This document shows, piece by piece, positions 9,071-18,486 of a stretch of 64,000 bases of DNA. The DNA lies in contig CAMCAZ010000002.1 of NCBI GenBank assembly GCA_945872795.1, positions 1 through 64,000 on the forward strand, read 5' to 3'. This stretch comes from Chryseobacterium gleum (GTDB lineage Bacteria > Bacteroidota > Bacteroidia > Flavobacteriales_F > PHOS-HE28). The notes beneath the pieces were generated by a model. The model did not search any database and had not been told where the DNA came from. It saw only the letters and a program-made list of their open reading frames with translations. A program made the position numbers and the translations under genes. Each line of letters starts with the position of its first letter. The first letter of the stretch is position 1.

Positions 9071-9493
9071 CTAGTACTCGTCACGACGGTATCCGCCACG
9101 GTCGCTTCCGCGATCGTTGCCACCGCGGTAACCACCACGGTCACCACCGCGATCGCCGCCACCGCTGCCACCACGGTATCCGCCGCGGTCACCACCGCCA
9201 CCGCCGAAGCCACGGCCTCCGCCGCCGCCGAAGCCGCCGCGATCACCTTCGGTGCGAGGACGGGCCTCGTTCACCACCAGGTCGCGACCGTGGAAGTTCT
9301 TGCCGTTGGTGCCTTCGATCGCCGCACGACCTGCATCATCGTTGGCCATCTCCACGAATCCGAAGCCGCGGCTACGGTTGGTGGCTTTGTCCATGATGAT
9401 CTTGGCCGAGGTCACCTCTCCGAAGGGGGAGAAGAGGTCGAGGAGATCCTGGTCCTTCACTGAGTAAGGCACGTTGGCGACGTAAATGTTCAT
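9071..9493 (-). CDS. RRM-type glycine-rich RNA-binding protein
   Basis: A 140-residue protein. The start at 9493 gives MNIYVANVPYSVKDQDLLDL, the normal beginning of a single RNA recognition motif; the longer track ORF adds 63 implausible residues. RNP2 is IYVANVPY and RNP1 is RGFGFVEM, with residues 1-80 forming the RRM. The rest is an Arg/Gly-rich tail with GGYRGG and DRGG repeats ending RDEY. Such proteins are common in Bacteroidota and cyanobacteria, often cold-induced, and act as general RNA binders or chaperones. It is monocistronic here, with its own promoter and terminator. Confidence 0.9.
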   Translation of the reverse strand: MNIYVANVPYSVKDQDLLDLFSPFGEVTSAKIIMDKATNRSRGFGFVEMANDDAGRAAIEGTNGKNFHGRDLVVNEARPRTEGDRGGFGGGGGRGFGGGGGDRGGYRGGSGGGDRGGDRGGYRGGNDRGSDRGGYRRDEY

Positions 9494-9574
9494 GAGTTCT
9501 ACTGACTGTGTTTTGTTTGTCCTTGCCTGTACCCCCGTGGTCTCGCCAAAGCACAAGGGGGCCTTTGGGCGCAA

Positions 9575-9604
9575 CGAAAGTAGGAGGAAAAGGGATCCCG
9601 TCAA
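9575..9604 (-). promoter_or_regulatory. Promoter TTG-N19-TACTTTCG for RRM protein
   Basis: On the minus strand TTG (9604-9602) is followed after exactly 19 bases by TACTTTCG (9582-9575), a good Bacteroidota sigma-A promoter. It leaves an ~80-nt leader before the RRM start, as is common for cold-regulated RNA-binding proteins. Confidence 0.7.
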
Positions 9605-9629
9605 GAGGGGCCGCCCGAAATGTTCGATC

Positions 9630-9648
9630 CCGTGGTAATGCCCCACGG
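9630..9648 (-). terminator. Weak hairpin just after CotH-family gene
   Basis: CCGTGG/CCACGG with a 7-nt loop directly follows the stop codon on the minus strand. It lacks a T-run, so it may pause or protect the mRNA rather than terminate transcription. Confidence 0.3.
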
Positions 9649-11754
9649 TCACTGTGCTGACCGCACGATGCGGTGCTTCCACCGCTCATTCCCTTGGGAA
9701 AGTTCCAGCAAATAGATACCCGGGGAAAGGGTCCGGAGGTCCAAGGAGGCCTTTCCACTTCCACCGTGCCAAATTCCCCTGCCCAGCACCGATCGGCCGG
9801 CAAGGTCAAGCACATGGGCTGTGACCCGACCGTTGGACAGACCGTACAGAGGTATGTCGAGCAGTCCTGTGGTGGGATTCGGAAAGGGAGCGGCGTTCCG
9901 TAAGGCCTCAGACCCATCGGCGACCGCAGCGGAAATGCACTCACCGGGGATGGAGCCGTCCAGCCATTCCAAGCGGGCGGCGATGAAAGCCTTGAGCTCG
10001 TCGATCTCGCCGGCGTAGGAGCTGGGGATGGGCGAGGGGTTGGGCCAGACATATGCGCCCAGGATGGGCCAATTGCTGAAATTGCGCGCCTGTGCCTCAT
10101 CCAAGCGGGTGGCCATGGAGTCGCAGTAGGTGTGCAAGGCGGCCAGGCTCAAGGTCCCTCCGCGCAGGGTGTTCCAACGGCACCGCAGTTCGTTCCGGAA
10201 CGAGGCATCCTCCAGCAAACGCTCCCACCAGAAGGGGACCTGCCAATTGTCGCCCCCGCAGACCTCCCCGAACTGATAGGCCCAGGTGTTCGCGTCACTG
10301 CCTGAACAGTAGTCGGCGTTCCCGTAGGCCAGGTCATGGTCCCAGATCGGCCCGATCTTCAGCTTGCCACCATTGCTCGCCTTGTCCTTGTGCAAAAAGG
10401 TGCTGATCCGGTAACCGTCCACATTGCGCGCAAGCTCGTTCAGGATGAAATGGTCGATAAAGGATGAGGCGTCGATGTAACGCGCATAACCCAGGTCAGG
10501 GTCCGCGAATTCCGATCCCGCCAGCGCGGTCTCAAAACTGTCCACGTACGCTTGTATGTAAGCCGCCTGCTCCGGTACAAGGTCCTCCGGTGAGGGATAT
10601 TCATACTGGAAATAGATGGTCTGTCCATATTCAGCGCTCAGTGGTGCCTGGCTTGAGGTCCATCCCGCCCCCGTGCCGCCCGTGGTCTTGTCGACCTTGA
10701 TGATGTACCCGCCGCTCAGGTCATCGCCGCTCACTTCGTCCGTGTCCAAGCGCGCGATATCCACACGTTCGCCGTCCCGCTTGATCTTCTCCATCAGCAC
10801 ATACACACCGATGTATGCCCCGTCCAACAGCACCTCCACATGCTGGTGGCGTGATGCATAGCGACCCATGCGTTGCGAGAGGGTGTAGGTCAGCGTGTTG
10901 TTCAGCAGGGATTTGTCCGAGTAGCTCGCTGAGAGGATCCAATCCGACTCTTCAGGCATGCCCAACAGGGACACGTTGATATCAGCGCCCAACAGGTCCC
11001 AGGTCTCGAAACCATAGGATTTCTTGGGGAACATCTGCGAACTGGAACCGCGTAGCTCGATCCCGATCTTGCCATCATAGCCGTTGGGCGCGTCGGTCGG
11101 GGTGTTGATCGTACCAGGGCCATTGTCGATGATGCGCATGTCGGCCATCACCTTCGGGTCATCGGGGATCGTCTGTCCGCCAGTGTTGATCAGGACGATG
11201 GGCAGGTTGGAACTGACGAAGGGTGTGTACGAAGCAGGGTCGGAACCGAACTGCAACGACCACGAGAGCAGCTCGCCCGCATCGGCAAATGGCCAGACAT
11301 CCTGTACCACCAGTTGCCATTCACCATTTCCCGAAGCGCCATCGTTCACCAGCCCCAGGGGCATCTGTGGACGGAATACACCGGTGAAGGGCGCACCGCC
11401 GGAGGTGATCGATGTGGAGGCATCGCCCCGGAAACAGGTACTGATGTACCCATCCCCGTCCCCACCGTTCCCTGCAGTGAGCAGCACGGTCGTGCCCTGC
11501 GGTGATATCAGGCGGATCTCGAGGTCGGCAACCCAGCTATGGGGAAGGTCGATGCAGACCGCCTCCAAACCGAACTGGACCGTGTCAAGCACCTGCCCCA
11601 GGCCTGAGACCGGCAGAACGAAGGTCATAGCAGGGCCATCGTCGGGTATGGCCCCCCCGGTGCCGTTGAAGGTCTGTGCAGCGAGTCCCGAGTGGAATAA
11701 GGGAATGAGGACAATGGATAGGAGGTGGGACGTCCGGCTGCGGCGTGATGACAT
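9649..11754 (-). CDS. CotH kinase-family protein with P-domain and T9SS sorting domain
   Basis: A 701-residue exported protein. A signal peptide (HLLSIVLIPLFHSGLAAQ) is followed by a proprotein-convertase P-like domain (about residues 30-180; LPHSWVADLEIRLISPQGT, GEWQLVVQDVWP). A CotH-type kinase domain follows (about 190-600; GIELRGSSSQMFPKKSYGFE, GVYVLMEKIKRDGERVD, IGPIWDHDLAYGN). The last ~75 residues (APFPNPTTGLLDIPL ... LSPGIYLLELSQ) form a T9SS type A tail. CotH proteins are atypical kinases known from spore coats, and cell-surface versions occur in many bacteria. The target here is unknown. WDHDLAYGN carries the conserved Asp expected of the family. Confidence 0.85.
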   Translation of the reverse strand: MSSRRSRTSHLLSIVLIPLFHSGLAAQTFNGTGGAIPDDGPAMTFVLPVSGLGQVLDTVQFGLEAVCIDLPHSWVADLEIRLISPQGTTVLLTAGNGGDGDGYISTCFRGDASTSITSGGAPFTGVFRPQMPLGLVNDGASGNGEWQLVVQDVWPFADAGELLSWSLQFGSDPASYTPFVSSNLPIVLINTGGQTIPDDPKVMADMRIIDNGPGTINTPTDAPNGYDGKIGIELRGSSSQMFPKKSYGFETWDLLGADINVSLLGMPEESDWILSASYSDKSLLNNTLTYTLSQRMGRYASRHQHVEVLLDGAYIGVYVLMEKIKRDGERVDIARLDTDEVSGDDLSGGYIIKVDKTTGGTGAGWTSSQAPLSAEYGQTIYFQYEYPSPEDLVPEQAAYIQAYVDSFETALAGSEFADPDLGYARYIDASSFIDHFILNELARNVDGYRISTFLHKDKASNGGKLKIGPIWDHDLAYGNADYCSGSDANTWAYQFGEVCGGDNWQVPFWWERLLEDASFRNELRCRWNTLRGGTLSLAALHTYCDSMATRLDEAQARNFSNWPILGAYVWPNPSPIPSSYAGEIDELKAFIAARLEWLDGSIPGECISAAVADGSEALRNAAPFPNPTTGLLDIPLYGLSNGRVTAHVLDLAGRSVLGRGIWHGGSGKASLDLRTLSPGIYLLELSQGNERWKHRIVRSAQ

Positions 11755-11902
11755 AAGGATGACGTTAATGCAATGTTACGCAACGGTGAAGACCTGCCGC
11801 TTGTTCCAAGACCAGGCCATAAGGTCCAACGGCTGCAAGGATCGGCACAGCGGCCTCCCAAGGGGCGACATCGATCAGCCTCGCGGTCAGGATGCCGGAA
11901 CG

Positions 11903-11910
11903 TACCTTTG
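11903..11910 (+). promoter_or_regulatory. -7 box TACCTTTG for desaturase
   Basis: An exact TAnnTTTG match 27 bp before the chosen ATG at 11938. No TTG was found at the ideal -33 distance. Its position supports 11938 over the track start at 11773, which would lie upstream of the transcript. Confidence 0.6.
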
Positions 11911-11937
11911 CGGGCCGACGAACCGGTGTCACGTTCC

Positions 11938-13014
11938 ATGTCCCAACCCACTTTTGCCAGAACCGCTCCCGTTTTCTTCCAACGCCTCCGCGAGGTCACC
12001 GAGGCCTACTTCATGGAGAACAATATCGCCAAGACAGGTGACCATCGTCTCTACTGGAAGACCGCCATCCTGCTGACCGCATTGGTTGGACTATACACGG
12101 TCCTGGTGTTCTTCACCCCTTCGTCCGTCCTGCTTTCACTGGCCCTGTGCGCCCTCCTGGGCGTGGTGCTGGCCAGTGTGGGGTTCAACGTGATGCACGA
12201 TGGCGCCCATGGCAGCTACAGCCGCAAGCAGTGGGTGAACGAGATGATGGGGCACTCCCTCAACCTGCTCGGCGGTAGCGTCTATTTCTGGAAGCTCAAG
12301 CACAACGTCAACCACCACACGTTCACCAACGTGGAGGGCATGGATGACGACATCGACATCAAGCCCTGGGTGCGCGTGCACGAGGGCCAGCCAAAACATT
12401 GGTTCCACCGCTTCCAGCACATCTACAGCCTGCTCCTTTATGGGCTCACCTACCTGTTCTGGATCTTCTACAACGACCTGAAGAAGTACTTCACCGGCAA
12501 GATCGCGGACAACACGCAGATGAAACCGATGAGCGTGAAGGAGCACATCATCTTCTGGGTGACCAAGGTCACCTATGTGGCGGTGTTCCTCGTGTTGCCC
12601 ATGTTCTTCGCTGGCGTCGTTCCCACCCTTGTGGGTTATGGTGTGATGGTGTTCGTGACCGGGGTCTTCATCGCCGTGGTGTTCCAGCTCGCCCATGTGG
12701 TGGAGCATACGGACTTCGTTCACCCCGAGACCGACGGCACGCACATCGAGGCCGAATGGGCCGTGCACCAGGTGGCCACCACGGTGAACTTCGCCACGCA
12801 CAACAAGGTCTGGAACTGGCTGTTCGGCGGGCTGAACTTCCAGGTGGAGCACCACCTGTTCCCCCGCATCAGCCACGTGCACTACCCCGAGATCAACAAG
12901 CGCCTGAAGGAGGTGTGCGCCGAGTTCGGCATCCAGTACCGCGAGTACCCCACGATGCGCAGCGCCTTGTGGTCGCACCTGTTGCATCTGCGGCAGGTGG
13001 GGATGGCGGCTTAA
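11938..13014 (+). CDS. Membrane fatty acid (acyl-lipid) desaturase
   Basis: A 358-residue membrane protein starting MSQPTFARTAPVFF. All three di-iron histidine boxes are present: HDGAH (about residue 85), HNVNHH (about 120) and QVEHH (about 300), with hydrophobic helices between them (TAILLTALVGLYTVLVFF; FLVLPMFFAGVVPTLVGYGV). The QVEHH box, in place of a plain HxxHH, is typical of front-end or linoleoyl-CoA-type desaturases. The enzyme introduces a double bond in membrane acyl chains using O2 and reduced electron carrier, probably for membrane fluidity. No cytochrome b5 domain is fused. The regiochemistry cannot be told from the sequence. Confidence 0.88.
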   Translation: MSQPTFARTAPVFFQRLREVTEAYFMENNIAKTGDHRLYWKTAILLTALVGLYTVLVFFTPSSVLLSLALCALLGVVLASVGFNVMHDGAHGSYSRKQWVNEMMGHSLNLLGGSVYFWKLKHNVNHHTFTNVEGMDDDIDIKPWVRVHEGQPKHWFHRFQHIYSLLLYGLTYLFWIFYNDLKKYFTGKIADNTQMKPMSVKEHIIFWVTKVTYVAVFLVLPMFFAGVVPTLVGYGVMVFVTGVFIAVVFQLAHVVEHTDFVHPETDGTHIEAEWAVHQVATTVNFATHNKVWNWLFGGLNFQVEHHLFPRISHVHYPEINKRLKEVCAEFGIQYREYPTMRSALWSHLLHLRQVGMAA

Positions 13015-13015
13015 G

Positions 13016-13098
13016 ATGTGATGTGTGAGTGAGGAGTTGTGAAGTGTGATCGGCGCCACTTTACAGCTCACAAGTCACACTTCACCACTCACAATTCG
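13016..13098. repeat. Imperfect inverted repeat of GTGAnGTG-like units
   Basis: The left arm (13016-13050) is built of short GTGA/GTGTGA units and the right arm (13067-13098) of TCACA units. GTGAAGTGTGA (13039-13049) and TCACACTTCAC (13075-13085) are exact reverse complements. It lies between two convergent genes and might act as a bidirectional terminator-like structure or be a small repetitive element. Confidence 0.5.
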
Positions 13099-13109
13099 TT
13101 CAGCCCATC

Positions 13110-14738
13110 TCACTCCAGTGCCACCGTCATGTCCTTCGGGTGCTTCACCGTGTAGCTGAAACCGAGCTTCTTCGTGGCCTTCGGCGCCAAGGTGAAGTTC
13201 CAGGTCAGGAAGCCCTTTTGGTCATCGACCACCGCTTCCCCAGTGTCCTCCAGTTTCACCTCGATCTCGCTCTGTGGGCTCAGCGGGAACTGGTCGCGCA
13301 CCTCCAGGTCCACCGTCGTGCCCTTGGTGTTGCGCACAGTGAGGTCCCACCCGACGGTCACGGTGCGTTTTCCGCCCACCACGGCCTTTTGGTCCATGGT
13401 CTTGCGCTTCACCCGTTCCACCACTACGCCCTTGTCACGGCCCAGGCTGATGTCCAGGGTGTCCTTGGGCAGGTCCAGCTGCAGGAAGCTCTGGCCCACG
13501 AAGGTGCCTTCAAAGAAGACGTTCGCCTCGCCGGGCAGCAGGTTCAAGTCCTCCCAACCGGTGGTGCGCGCGTAGAGGAAGGCGTCCTTGTCCAACTTCG
13601 GAGTGGCGTAATGCTTGAAGGTGGCCGGAATGCTGTGGTTCTTTACCCCCACCATGTGCGGCACGCCATCGCTCGGTACGGTGAACGGGGTCTCGATCAC
13701 GAACTCCACGGTGGTGGTGCGGTAGGCCACGGCATTCGCCACGACCGTACTTGCGTCGAGATCTTCGTACTTTTCATCATCCATCGCAACTCCTCCATAG
13801 GCCACGCTCGGCGCTGGTTCAGACTTCCGAGAACGACTGCTGATGGTCACTTCCTGCAGGTATTGCGGGCGTGGAATGAACAGTGTCCACGGGTTGAGGC
13901 CGGGCATCACACCGCCCAATGTCGGGTTGCCACTGCTCAGGCTCAGGTTCACCTTGCTCCAATCCTCGCCCGTGTTGTTGGTCACCTGCGCCTTCATCAG
14001 CAGTTCAATGGGCTGGCCCACGGCCTTGGCACGCAGGTCATATGCCGGCGTCCACCCCGCATTGCCCACGAAATAGCTGAGGGTGAAACTGGCGCTCACC
14101 TCCACGGCACTGCTGATCTCCACCACCACTTCGCTCGTGGGGCGTGGCGCCTGGCTTTGTAGGGTGGCCAACTGTTGGCGCAGCTTGTCAGCCTCTTTGC
14201 CGATCGCCTGCTTTTTCTCCTCCTGTACCAGCCAGCCCACTTTCATGGCCTTCATGCGCTCGCGGATGTAGTCGTTCACGGCCTGCAACTGGGCGGCGGT
14301 GAGGCCGTTCTGCTGGCCACCCACCGTGCTGTTCTTCAGCAGCAATTGCTCCTCGTTGACCCATACCTGCTGTACGCCGTTCTCGATGTTATAGTCGTGC
14401 TCCAGCTTTTTGATCTGTTCCTGCAGGCTTTCCACCTCCTTCTTCTGGGGGCTTTCCGTCAGGTAGTTGATCCGGTGGTTCACGCTCAGGATGCTGTAAC
14501 CGCCCTTGCCCGTGACCTGGATGCTCTGTGGATCGATGCCTTGGGCGAGCCCCGTGAAGACCCACAGGGTGGTCCCCGCGGGGATGGTCGCCGAGGCACT
14601 GCGGCTCACCTGTGCACCGCTCAGGAAGACCTTGGCCTCCTGGATCTTGCTGGTGAGGGACCGCTCCCCTTCGGCCGCCATGGCCGTCAGGGAAAGTGTA
14701 GTGATCAGGGAGAGGGAGATGGCGCGAAGCAGGCCCAT
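13110..14738 (-). CDS. DUF4139/DUF4140 (mucoidy-inhibitor A-like) exported protein
   Basis: A 542-residue exported protein. Start 14738 gives a signal peptide (MGLLRAISLSLITTLSLTAMA); the track start adds 44 upstream residues. N-terminal DUF4140 (VFLSGAQVSRSASATIPAGT) is followed by a Gln/Glu/Lys-rich coiled-coil segment (about 120-230; ESLQEQIKKLEHDY, EEKKQAIGKEADKLRQQL). DUF4139 makes up the C-terminal half (TLSYFVGNAGWTPAYDLRA, LSLSSGNPTLGGVMPGLNPW, ending KLGFSYTVKHPKDM). The family is widespread with no firm biochemical role; MuiA-type members were named for mucoidy effects. It is single-gene, convergent with the desaturase. I assign no function. Confidence 0.8.
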   Translation of the reverse strand: MGLLRAISLSLITTLSLTAMAAEGERSLTSKIQEAKVFLSGAQVSRSASATIPAGTTLWVFTGLAQGIDPQSIQVTGKGGYSILSVNHRINYLTESPQKKEVESLQEQIKKLEHDYNIENGVQQVWVNEEQLLLKNSTVGGQQNGLTAAQLQAVNDYIRERMKAMKVGWLVQEEKKQAIGKEADKLRQQLATLQSQAPRPTSEVVVEISSAVEVSASFTLSYFVGNAGWTPAYDLRAKAVGQPIELLMKAQVTNNTGEDWSKVNLSLSSGNPTLGGVMPGLNPWTLFIPRPQYLQEVTISSRSRKSEPAPSVAYGGVAMDDEKYEDLDASTVVANAVAYRTTTVEFVIETPFTVPSDGVPHMVGVKNHSIPATFKHYATPKLDKDAFLYARTTGWEDLNLLPGEANVFFEGTFVGQSFLQLDLPKDTLDISLGRDKGVVVERVKRKTMDQKAVVGGKRTVTVGWDLTVRNTKGTTVDLEVRDQFPLSPQSEIEVKLEDTGEAVVDDQKGFLTWNFTLAPKATKKLGFSYTVKHPKDMTVALE

Positions 14739-14840
14739 GTTCAGGTGGTTTACGAGCGTGAAGGTACCGAGCCGGTACTTGCCCGACGGAAGGCTGTACA
14801 CCCTACGGGTCGTTCGGTTCAAGGACCACCTACAACGAAC

Positions 14841-14866
14841 AAGCCCCGACCTTCCGGCCGGGGCTT
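14841..14866 (-). terminator. Hairpin terminator after groEL
   Basis: AAGCCCCG/CGGGGCTT with a short loop sits 24 bp past the groEL stop on the minus strand and is followed by GTTCGTTG. It is symmetrical enough to work in both directions. Confidence 0.6.
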
Positions 14867-14890
14867 GCATACGTCAGTTGTAGGAACGGC

Positions 14891-16531
14891 TTACATCATG
14901 CCGCCCATGTCGCCCATGCCACCGCCGTGGCCGTGGCCTGCGGACTTCTCCTCGGGCTCCTCGCTGATCACGCACTCGGTGGTGAGCAACATGGCCGCGA
15001 TGGATGCGGCGTTCTCCAGGGCGACACGCGTCACCTTGGTGGGGTCGATCACACCGGCGGCGAGCAGGTTCTCATACTCCTCGGTGCGGGCGTTGAAGCC
15101 GAAATCGGCCTTGCCCTCACGCACCTTCTGGACGATGATGCTTCCCTCCAGTCCGGCGTTGGCCACGATCTGGCGCAGGGGTTCCTCGATGGCGCGGCGC
15201 ACGATGGCCATGCCCGTGGTCTCGTCGGCGTTGATGCCTTCCATTTTCTCCAGCACCTTCTGGGCGCGGATGTAGGCCACTCCACCACCGGGTACGATGC
15301 CTTCCTCTACAGCAGCACGGGTGGCGTGCAGGGCGTCATCCACACGGTCCTTCTTCTCCTTCATCTCCACCTCCGTGGCGGCACCGATGTAGAGCACGGC
15401 CACACCGCCGGCCAGCTTGGCCAGACGCTCCTGCAGCTTCTCCTTGTCGTAGTCGCTCGTGGTGCTCTCGATCTGGGCCTTGATCTGGTTCACGCGGCCC
15501 TTGATGTCGTCCTTCTTGCCGGCACCGTTCACGATCGTGGTGTTGTCCTTGTCGATCGTGATCTTCTCGGCCTTGCCCAGCATGCTCAGGTCGGCGTTCT
15601 CCAGCTTGAAGCCACGCTCCTCGCTGATCACGGTACCTCCGGTCAGGATGGCGATGTCCTCCAGCATGGCCTTGCGACGGTCGCCGAAGCCGGGTGCTTT
15701 CACGGCCACCACTTTCAGGGCGCCGCGGATCTTGTTCACCACCAGGGTGGCCAGTGCCTCACCGTCCACGTCCTCGCTGATGATCAGCAGGGGCTTGCCG
15801 GTCTGCACGCTCTTCTCCAGGATGGGGAGCAGCTCCTTCATGCTGCTGATCTTCTTGTCGTAGATCAGGATGTAGGCGTTCTCCAGGTCGGCCTCCATCT
15901 TCTCCGCGTTGGTCACGAAGTAGGGGCTCAGGTAGCCGCGGTCGAACTGCATGCCCTCCACCACTTCCACAGTGGTCTCGGTGCCTTTCGCCTCCTCCAC
16001 GGTGATCACTCCTTCCTTCTTCACCTTGGCCATGGCCTGGGCGATCAGGGCGCCGATGGTCTCATCGCTGTTCGCGCTGATGGTGGCCACCTGCTTGATC
16101 TTGTCGTTGTCCTCGCCCACGGTCTTGCTCATCTTCTTGAGCTCGGCGACCACGGCGATCACGGCCTTGTCGATACCGCGCTTCAGGTCCATGGGGTTGG
16201 CTCCGGCGGCCACGTTCTTCAGGCCGGCCGTCACGATGGCCTGGGCCAGTACGGTGGCGGTGGTGGTGCCATCACCGGCGATGTCGGCGGTCTTGCTGGC
16301 CACCTCCTTCAGCATCTGGGCGCCCATGTTCTCCACGGGGTCCTTCAGGGTGATCTCCTTCGCCACGGTCACACCGTCCTTGGTGACCTGGGGAGCACCG
16401 AATTTCTTGTCGATGATCACGTTGCGGCCCTTGGGACCGAGGGTCACCTTCACGGCGTTCGCGAGGTGGTCCACGCCACGCTTCAAACGGTCGCGGGCGT
16501 CAATGTCGAACTGGATGTTCTTGGCTGCCAT
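14891..16531 (-). CDS. groEL: Chaperonin GroEL (60 kDa)
   Basis: A 546-residue protein, the usual GroEL length. It has [22 protein letters not shown] near the N-terminus, the ATPase signature [14 protein letters not shown] (about residue 85), and the equatorial-domain segment [16 protein letters not shown]. The C-terminal Gly/Met-rich tail is [13 protein letters not shown]. It forms the double-ring ATP-dependent folding chamber with GroES, encoded 18 bp upstream in the same operon. No CIRCE inverted repeat is seen ahead of the operon, so HrcA control of the usual kind is not supported. Confidence 0.99.
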   Translation of the reverse strand: MAAKNIQFDIDARDRLKRGVDHLANAVKVTLGPKGRNVIIDKKFGAPQVTKDGVTVAKEITLKDPVENMGAQMLKEVASKTADIAGDGTTTATVLAQAIVTAGLKNVAAGANPMDLKRGIDKAVIAVVAELKKMSKTVGEDNDKIKQVATISANSDETIGALIAQAMAKVKKEGVITVEEAKGTETTVEVVEGMQFDRGYLSPYFVTNAEKMEADLENAYILIYDKKISSMKELLPILEKSVQTGKPLLIISEDVDGEALATLVVNKIRGALKVVAVKAPGFGDRRKAMLEDIAILTGGTVISEERGFKLENADLSMLGKAEKITIDKDNTTIVNGAGKKDDIKGRVNQIKAQIESTTSDYDKEKLQERLAKLAGGVAVLYIGAATEVEMKEKKDRVDDALHATRAAVEEGIVPGGGVAYIRAQKVLEKMEGINADETTGMAIVRRAIEEPLRQIVANAGLEGSIIVQKVREGKADFGFNARTEEYENLLAAGVIDPTKVTRVALENAASIAAMLLTTECVISEEPEEKSAGHGHGGGMGDMGGMM

Positions 16532-16549
16532 TTTCTGCTTCTGTTTTGC

Positions 16550-16843
16550 TTAGTTCAACACAGCGTAGATGTCGCTCTCACGCATGATGAGATAGTCCTT
16601 GCCCTCGAGGCTGAGCTCCGTACCACTGTACTTGCCGTAGAGGATCTCGTCACCCACCTTCACGCTCAGGGGCGTCACCTTGCCATCGTCGGCGATACGA
16701 CCATTGCCCACGGCGATGATCTTGCCGCGCTGGGGCTTCTCTTTCGCCGTATCAGGGATGATGATGCCACCCTTGGTGGTCTCTTCAGCGGCTGCGGCCT
16801 GTACCAGGACGCGGTCCGCCAATGGGTTCACTTTCGTCGCCAT
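16550..16843 (-). CDS. groES: Co-chaperonin GroES
   Basis: A 97-residue protein starting [15 protein letters not shown] at 16843; the track start 48 bp upstream is not needed. It shows the mobile loop region ([20 protein letters not shown]) and the closing strands ([34 protein letters not shown]). It caps the GroEL ring and controls substrate release. It is the first gene of the groES-groEL pair. I found no convincing TAnnTTTG box in the 190-bp region ahead of it. Confidence 0.98.
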   Translation of the reverse strand: MATKVNPLADRVLVQAAAAEETTKGGIIIPDTAKEKPQRGKIIAVGNGRIADDGKVTPLSVKVGDEILYGKYSGTELSLEGKDYLIMRESDIYAVLN

Positions 16844-17032
16844 AGCGTTGCTCGATTTGATTTGTTCGGTTAGTGCGGAAGTTCCTTCCACGCGCGCCCT
16901 TCGTCAATACGTATGCCACGCCTCCTTCCCGGCGGGAAGGCTGACAAGTTTGCCATGCAGGGTGAACGTGGCGGGATGATCGTCAGGGGCTAAGCTGCCA
17001 TCCTGACAAGGCCAAGGCCACTGTAGCGGGAA

Positions 17033-17353
17033 TTACTCCGCAGGAGGTGCCTCCTCGACCGGAGCATCTCCGCCCTCCACTGGGGCCTCGGTGCCTTCGA
17101 TCGTCGTGTCCAGGTCGTCCACGATGGCGTTACCGCTGTCCTGCAGACCTGCCGAGACCAGGCAGAGCACCATCAGCGCGGTGGCCAGCGTCCAGGTACC
17201 CTTCTCCAGGAAGTCGGCGGTGCGTTGCACGCCACCGATCTGCTGGGCGCCGGTGAAGCCGGCCGCCAAGCCGCCTCCCTTGGGGTTCTGGGCCAGTACG
17301 ACCAAGGCCAGCAATGCACAGATGATCAGGATGATGATGGAGATGGCGACCAT
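17033..17353 (-). CDS. secG: Protein translocase subunit SecG
   Basis: A 106-residue inner-membrane protein. Two hydrophobic helices (ISIIILIICALLALVVLAQ and LATALMVLCLVSAGL) flank the conserved cytoplasmic loop NPKGGGLAAGF ... GGVQRTADFLEKGTW, the SecG hallmark. The C-terminus is an acidic tail (EGTEAPVEGGDAPVEEAPP), longer than in enterics but common in Bacteroidota. It assists SecYE/SecA export. It follows the TPR-like gene by 3 bp in the miaB-to-secG block. Confidence 0.93.
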   Translation of the reverse strand: MVAISIIILIICALLALVVLAQNPKGGGLAAGFTGAQQIGGVQRTADFLEKGTWTLATALMVLCLVSAGLQDSGNAIVDDLDTTIEGTEAPVEGGDAPVEEAPPAE

Positions 17354-17356
17354 GGC

Positions 17357-18472
17357 TTAGGGATTCAGTTGCTCTTCGAGCGATCGGGAAAGGGCGACAA
17401 AGTAAGCGCTTTTCTCCGGGTATTTCACAGCAAGCTTACGGTAGGCGTCGATCGCCTTGGTCAGGTTGCCCTGCTTCTCGTAGATCCGGGCCAGGGTCTC
17501 GGTGACCAGCCCCGCCGTATCGTCCAGGCTACGCTTGGCCGCCTGTTGAGGGGTGAAGAAGGCGGTCTTCTTGGCGGGAGCCGGGCTTTCCTGCTCGATG
17601 AAGCGATCGATGAGGTCCCGGCTCACCGCAGGGGCAACAGGCGGCTTCGCCACCGGGACCGTGTTCGATCCTGAGGGTTCCGAGGGCAGATCGGTGATCG
17701 CTGATCCAGTTCCAGACGCTTCGGGCTCCCCGGCCGTTTCGCTCAACCAGTCGGTGAAGCGCAGGCGCGACGAACGGGCCACCACAGGGCGTGGCGCAGG
17801 GTTGGCCGCGCCAGGCAAGACCTCCGGAATGGTCCTCGGCACGTTGACCGGGCTTGCCGCTGTCCTTGCGGGATCGGCAACGGGCTCGGTCACCTGCGGT
17901 GGGATGCGCGGCGCCGGTGCGTGCAGGGTCAGGTCGTAGGCGCTGGCCAACGCGGCCTCCAGGATCTGGCGCTCCAGTGGGTCCTCTTCGTCGGTCTCCT
18001 CCACTTGTGCCGCAACATCCGTGACCGCCAGTGCATCGGTGGGCTGTTCCACCTCTGGGATAACGGGAAGCGGGGAAGGGATCTCCCCGGCCGGCACCAT
18101 GGGCAATATGGCCTCCGCGGTGATCTCCACATGATCAAGCTCCGTGGCCGCGGGTGGGGGCGGAGCGATGGCCGGTGTGGCGGAAGGGCGACGGTCCTCC
18201 ACGATCCGAAGCGTAGCGATGGGGGCGGGAGCAGGCATCGGGTCGCGCTCCACCAGGTCGTACAGCACTTCACGCGAGGGCAGGTGCGCTGCGGTGCGCT
18301 GCAGGGTGGTGTCAAAGCCCACATCGCCCAGAGAGCGCTCACCGGCAGCGCGCAGCAACTGGGCTCCCGTGAACCAGGGCGAACGCTCGGCCAGGTCCTT
18401 CAGGCCCGCCAGGTCCTGACGTTCCACCGCCAAGGGGTCACGCACCAGTTTATCGAGCCGTTCGCGTTCCAT
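17357..18472 (-). CDS. Hypothetical protein with C-terminal TPR-like segment
   Basis: About 371 residues starting MERERLDKLVRDPLAVER at 18472 (ATG); the track uses TTG at 18493 and GTG 18490 is also possible. The N-terminal ~80 residues look helical (LAGLKDLAERSPWFTGAQLLRAAGE). The middle is long, Pro/Ala-rich and probably disordered. The C-terminus contains one TPR-like pair (ETLARIYEKQGNLTKAIDAYRKLAVKYPEKSAYFVALSRSLEEQL). A protein of this kind between lptE and secG is a recurrent Bacteroidota arrangement. Function unknown; a scaffold role in envelope biogenesis is only a guess from the neighbours. Confidence 0.75.
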   Translation of the reverse strand: MERERLDKLVRDPLAVERQDLAGLKDLAERSPWFTGAQLLRAAGERSLGDVGFDTTLQRTAAHLPSREVLYDLVERDPMPAPAPIATLRIVEDRRPSATPAIAPPPPAATELDHVEITAEAILPMVPAGEIPSPLPVIPEVEQPTDALAVTDVAAQVEETDEEDPLERQILEAALASAYDLTLHAPAPRIPPQVTEPVADPARTAASPVNVPRTIPEVLPGAANPAPRPVVARSSRLRFTDWLSETAGEPEASGTGSAITDLPSEPSGSNTVPVAKPPVAPAVSRDLIDRFIEQESPAPAKKTAFFTPQQAAKRSLDDTAGLVTETLARIYEKQGNLTKAIDAYRKLAVKYPEKSAYFVALSRSLEEQLNP

Positions 18473-18486
18473 GTTCACCTGTCCGT

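Noticed and set aside
14927-16873. 648-residue plus-strand ORF opposite groEL/groES
   Set aside because: Low-complexity His/Leu/Gly-rich translation, a shadow caused by codon bias of the real minus-strand genes.
16844-17032. CIRCE/HrcA operator ahead of groES
   Set aside because: No TTAGCACTC-N9-GAGTGCTAA-like sequence; only a short CTTCCC/GGGAAG dyad is present.
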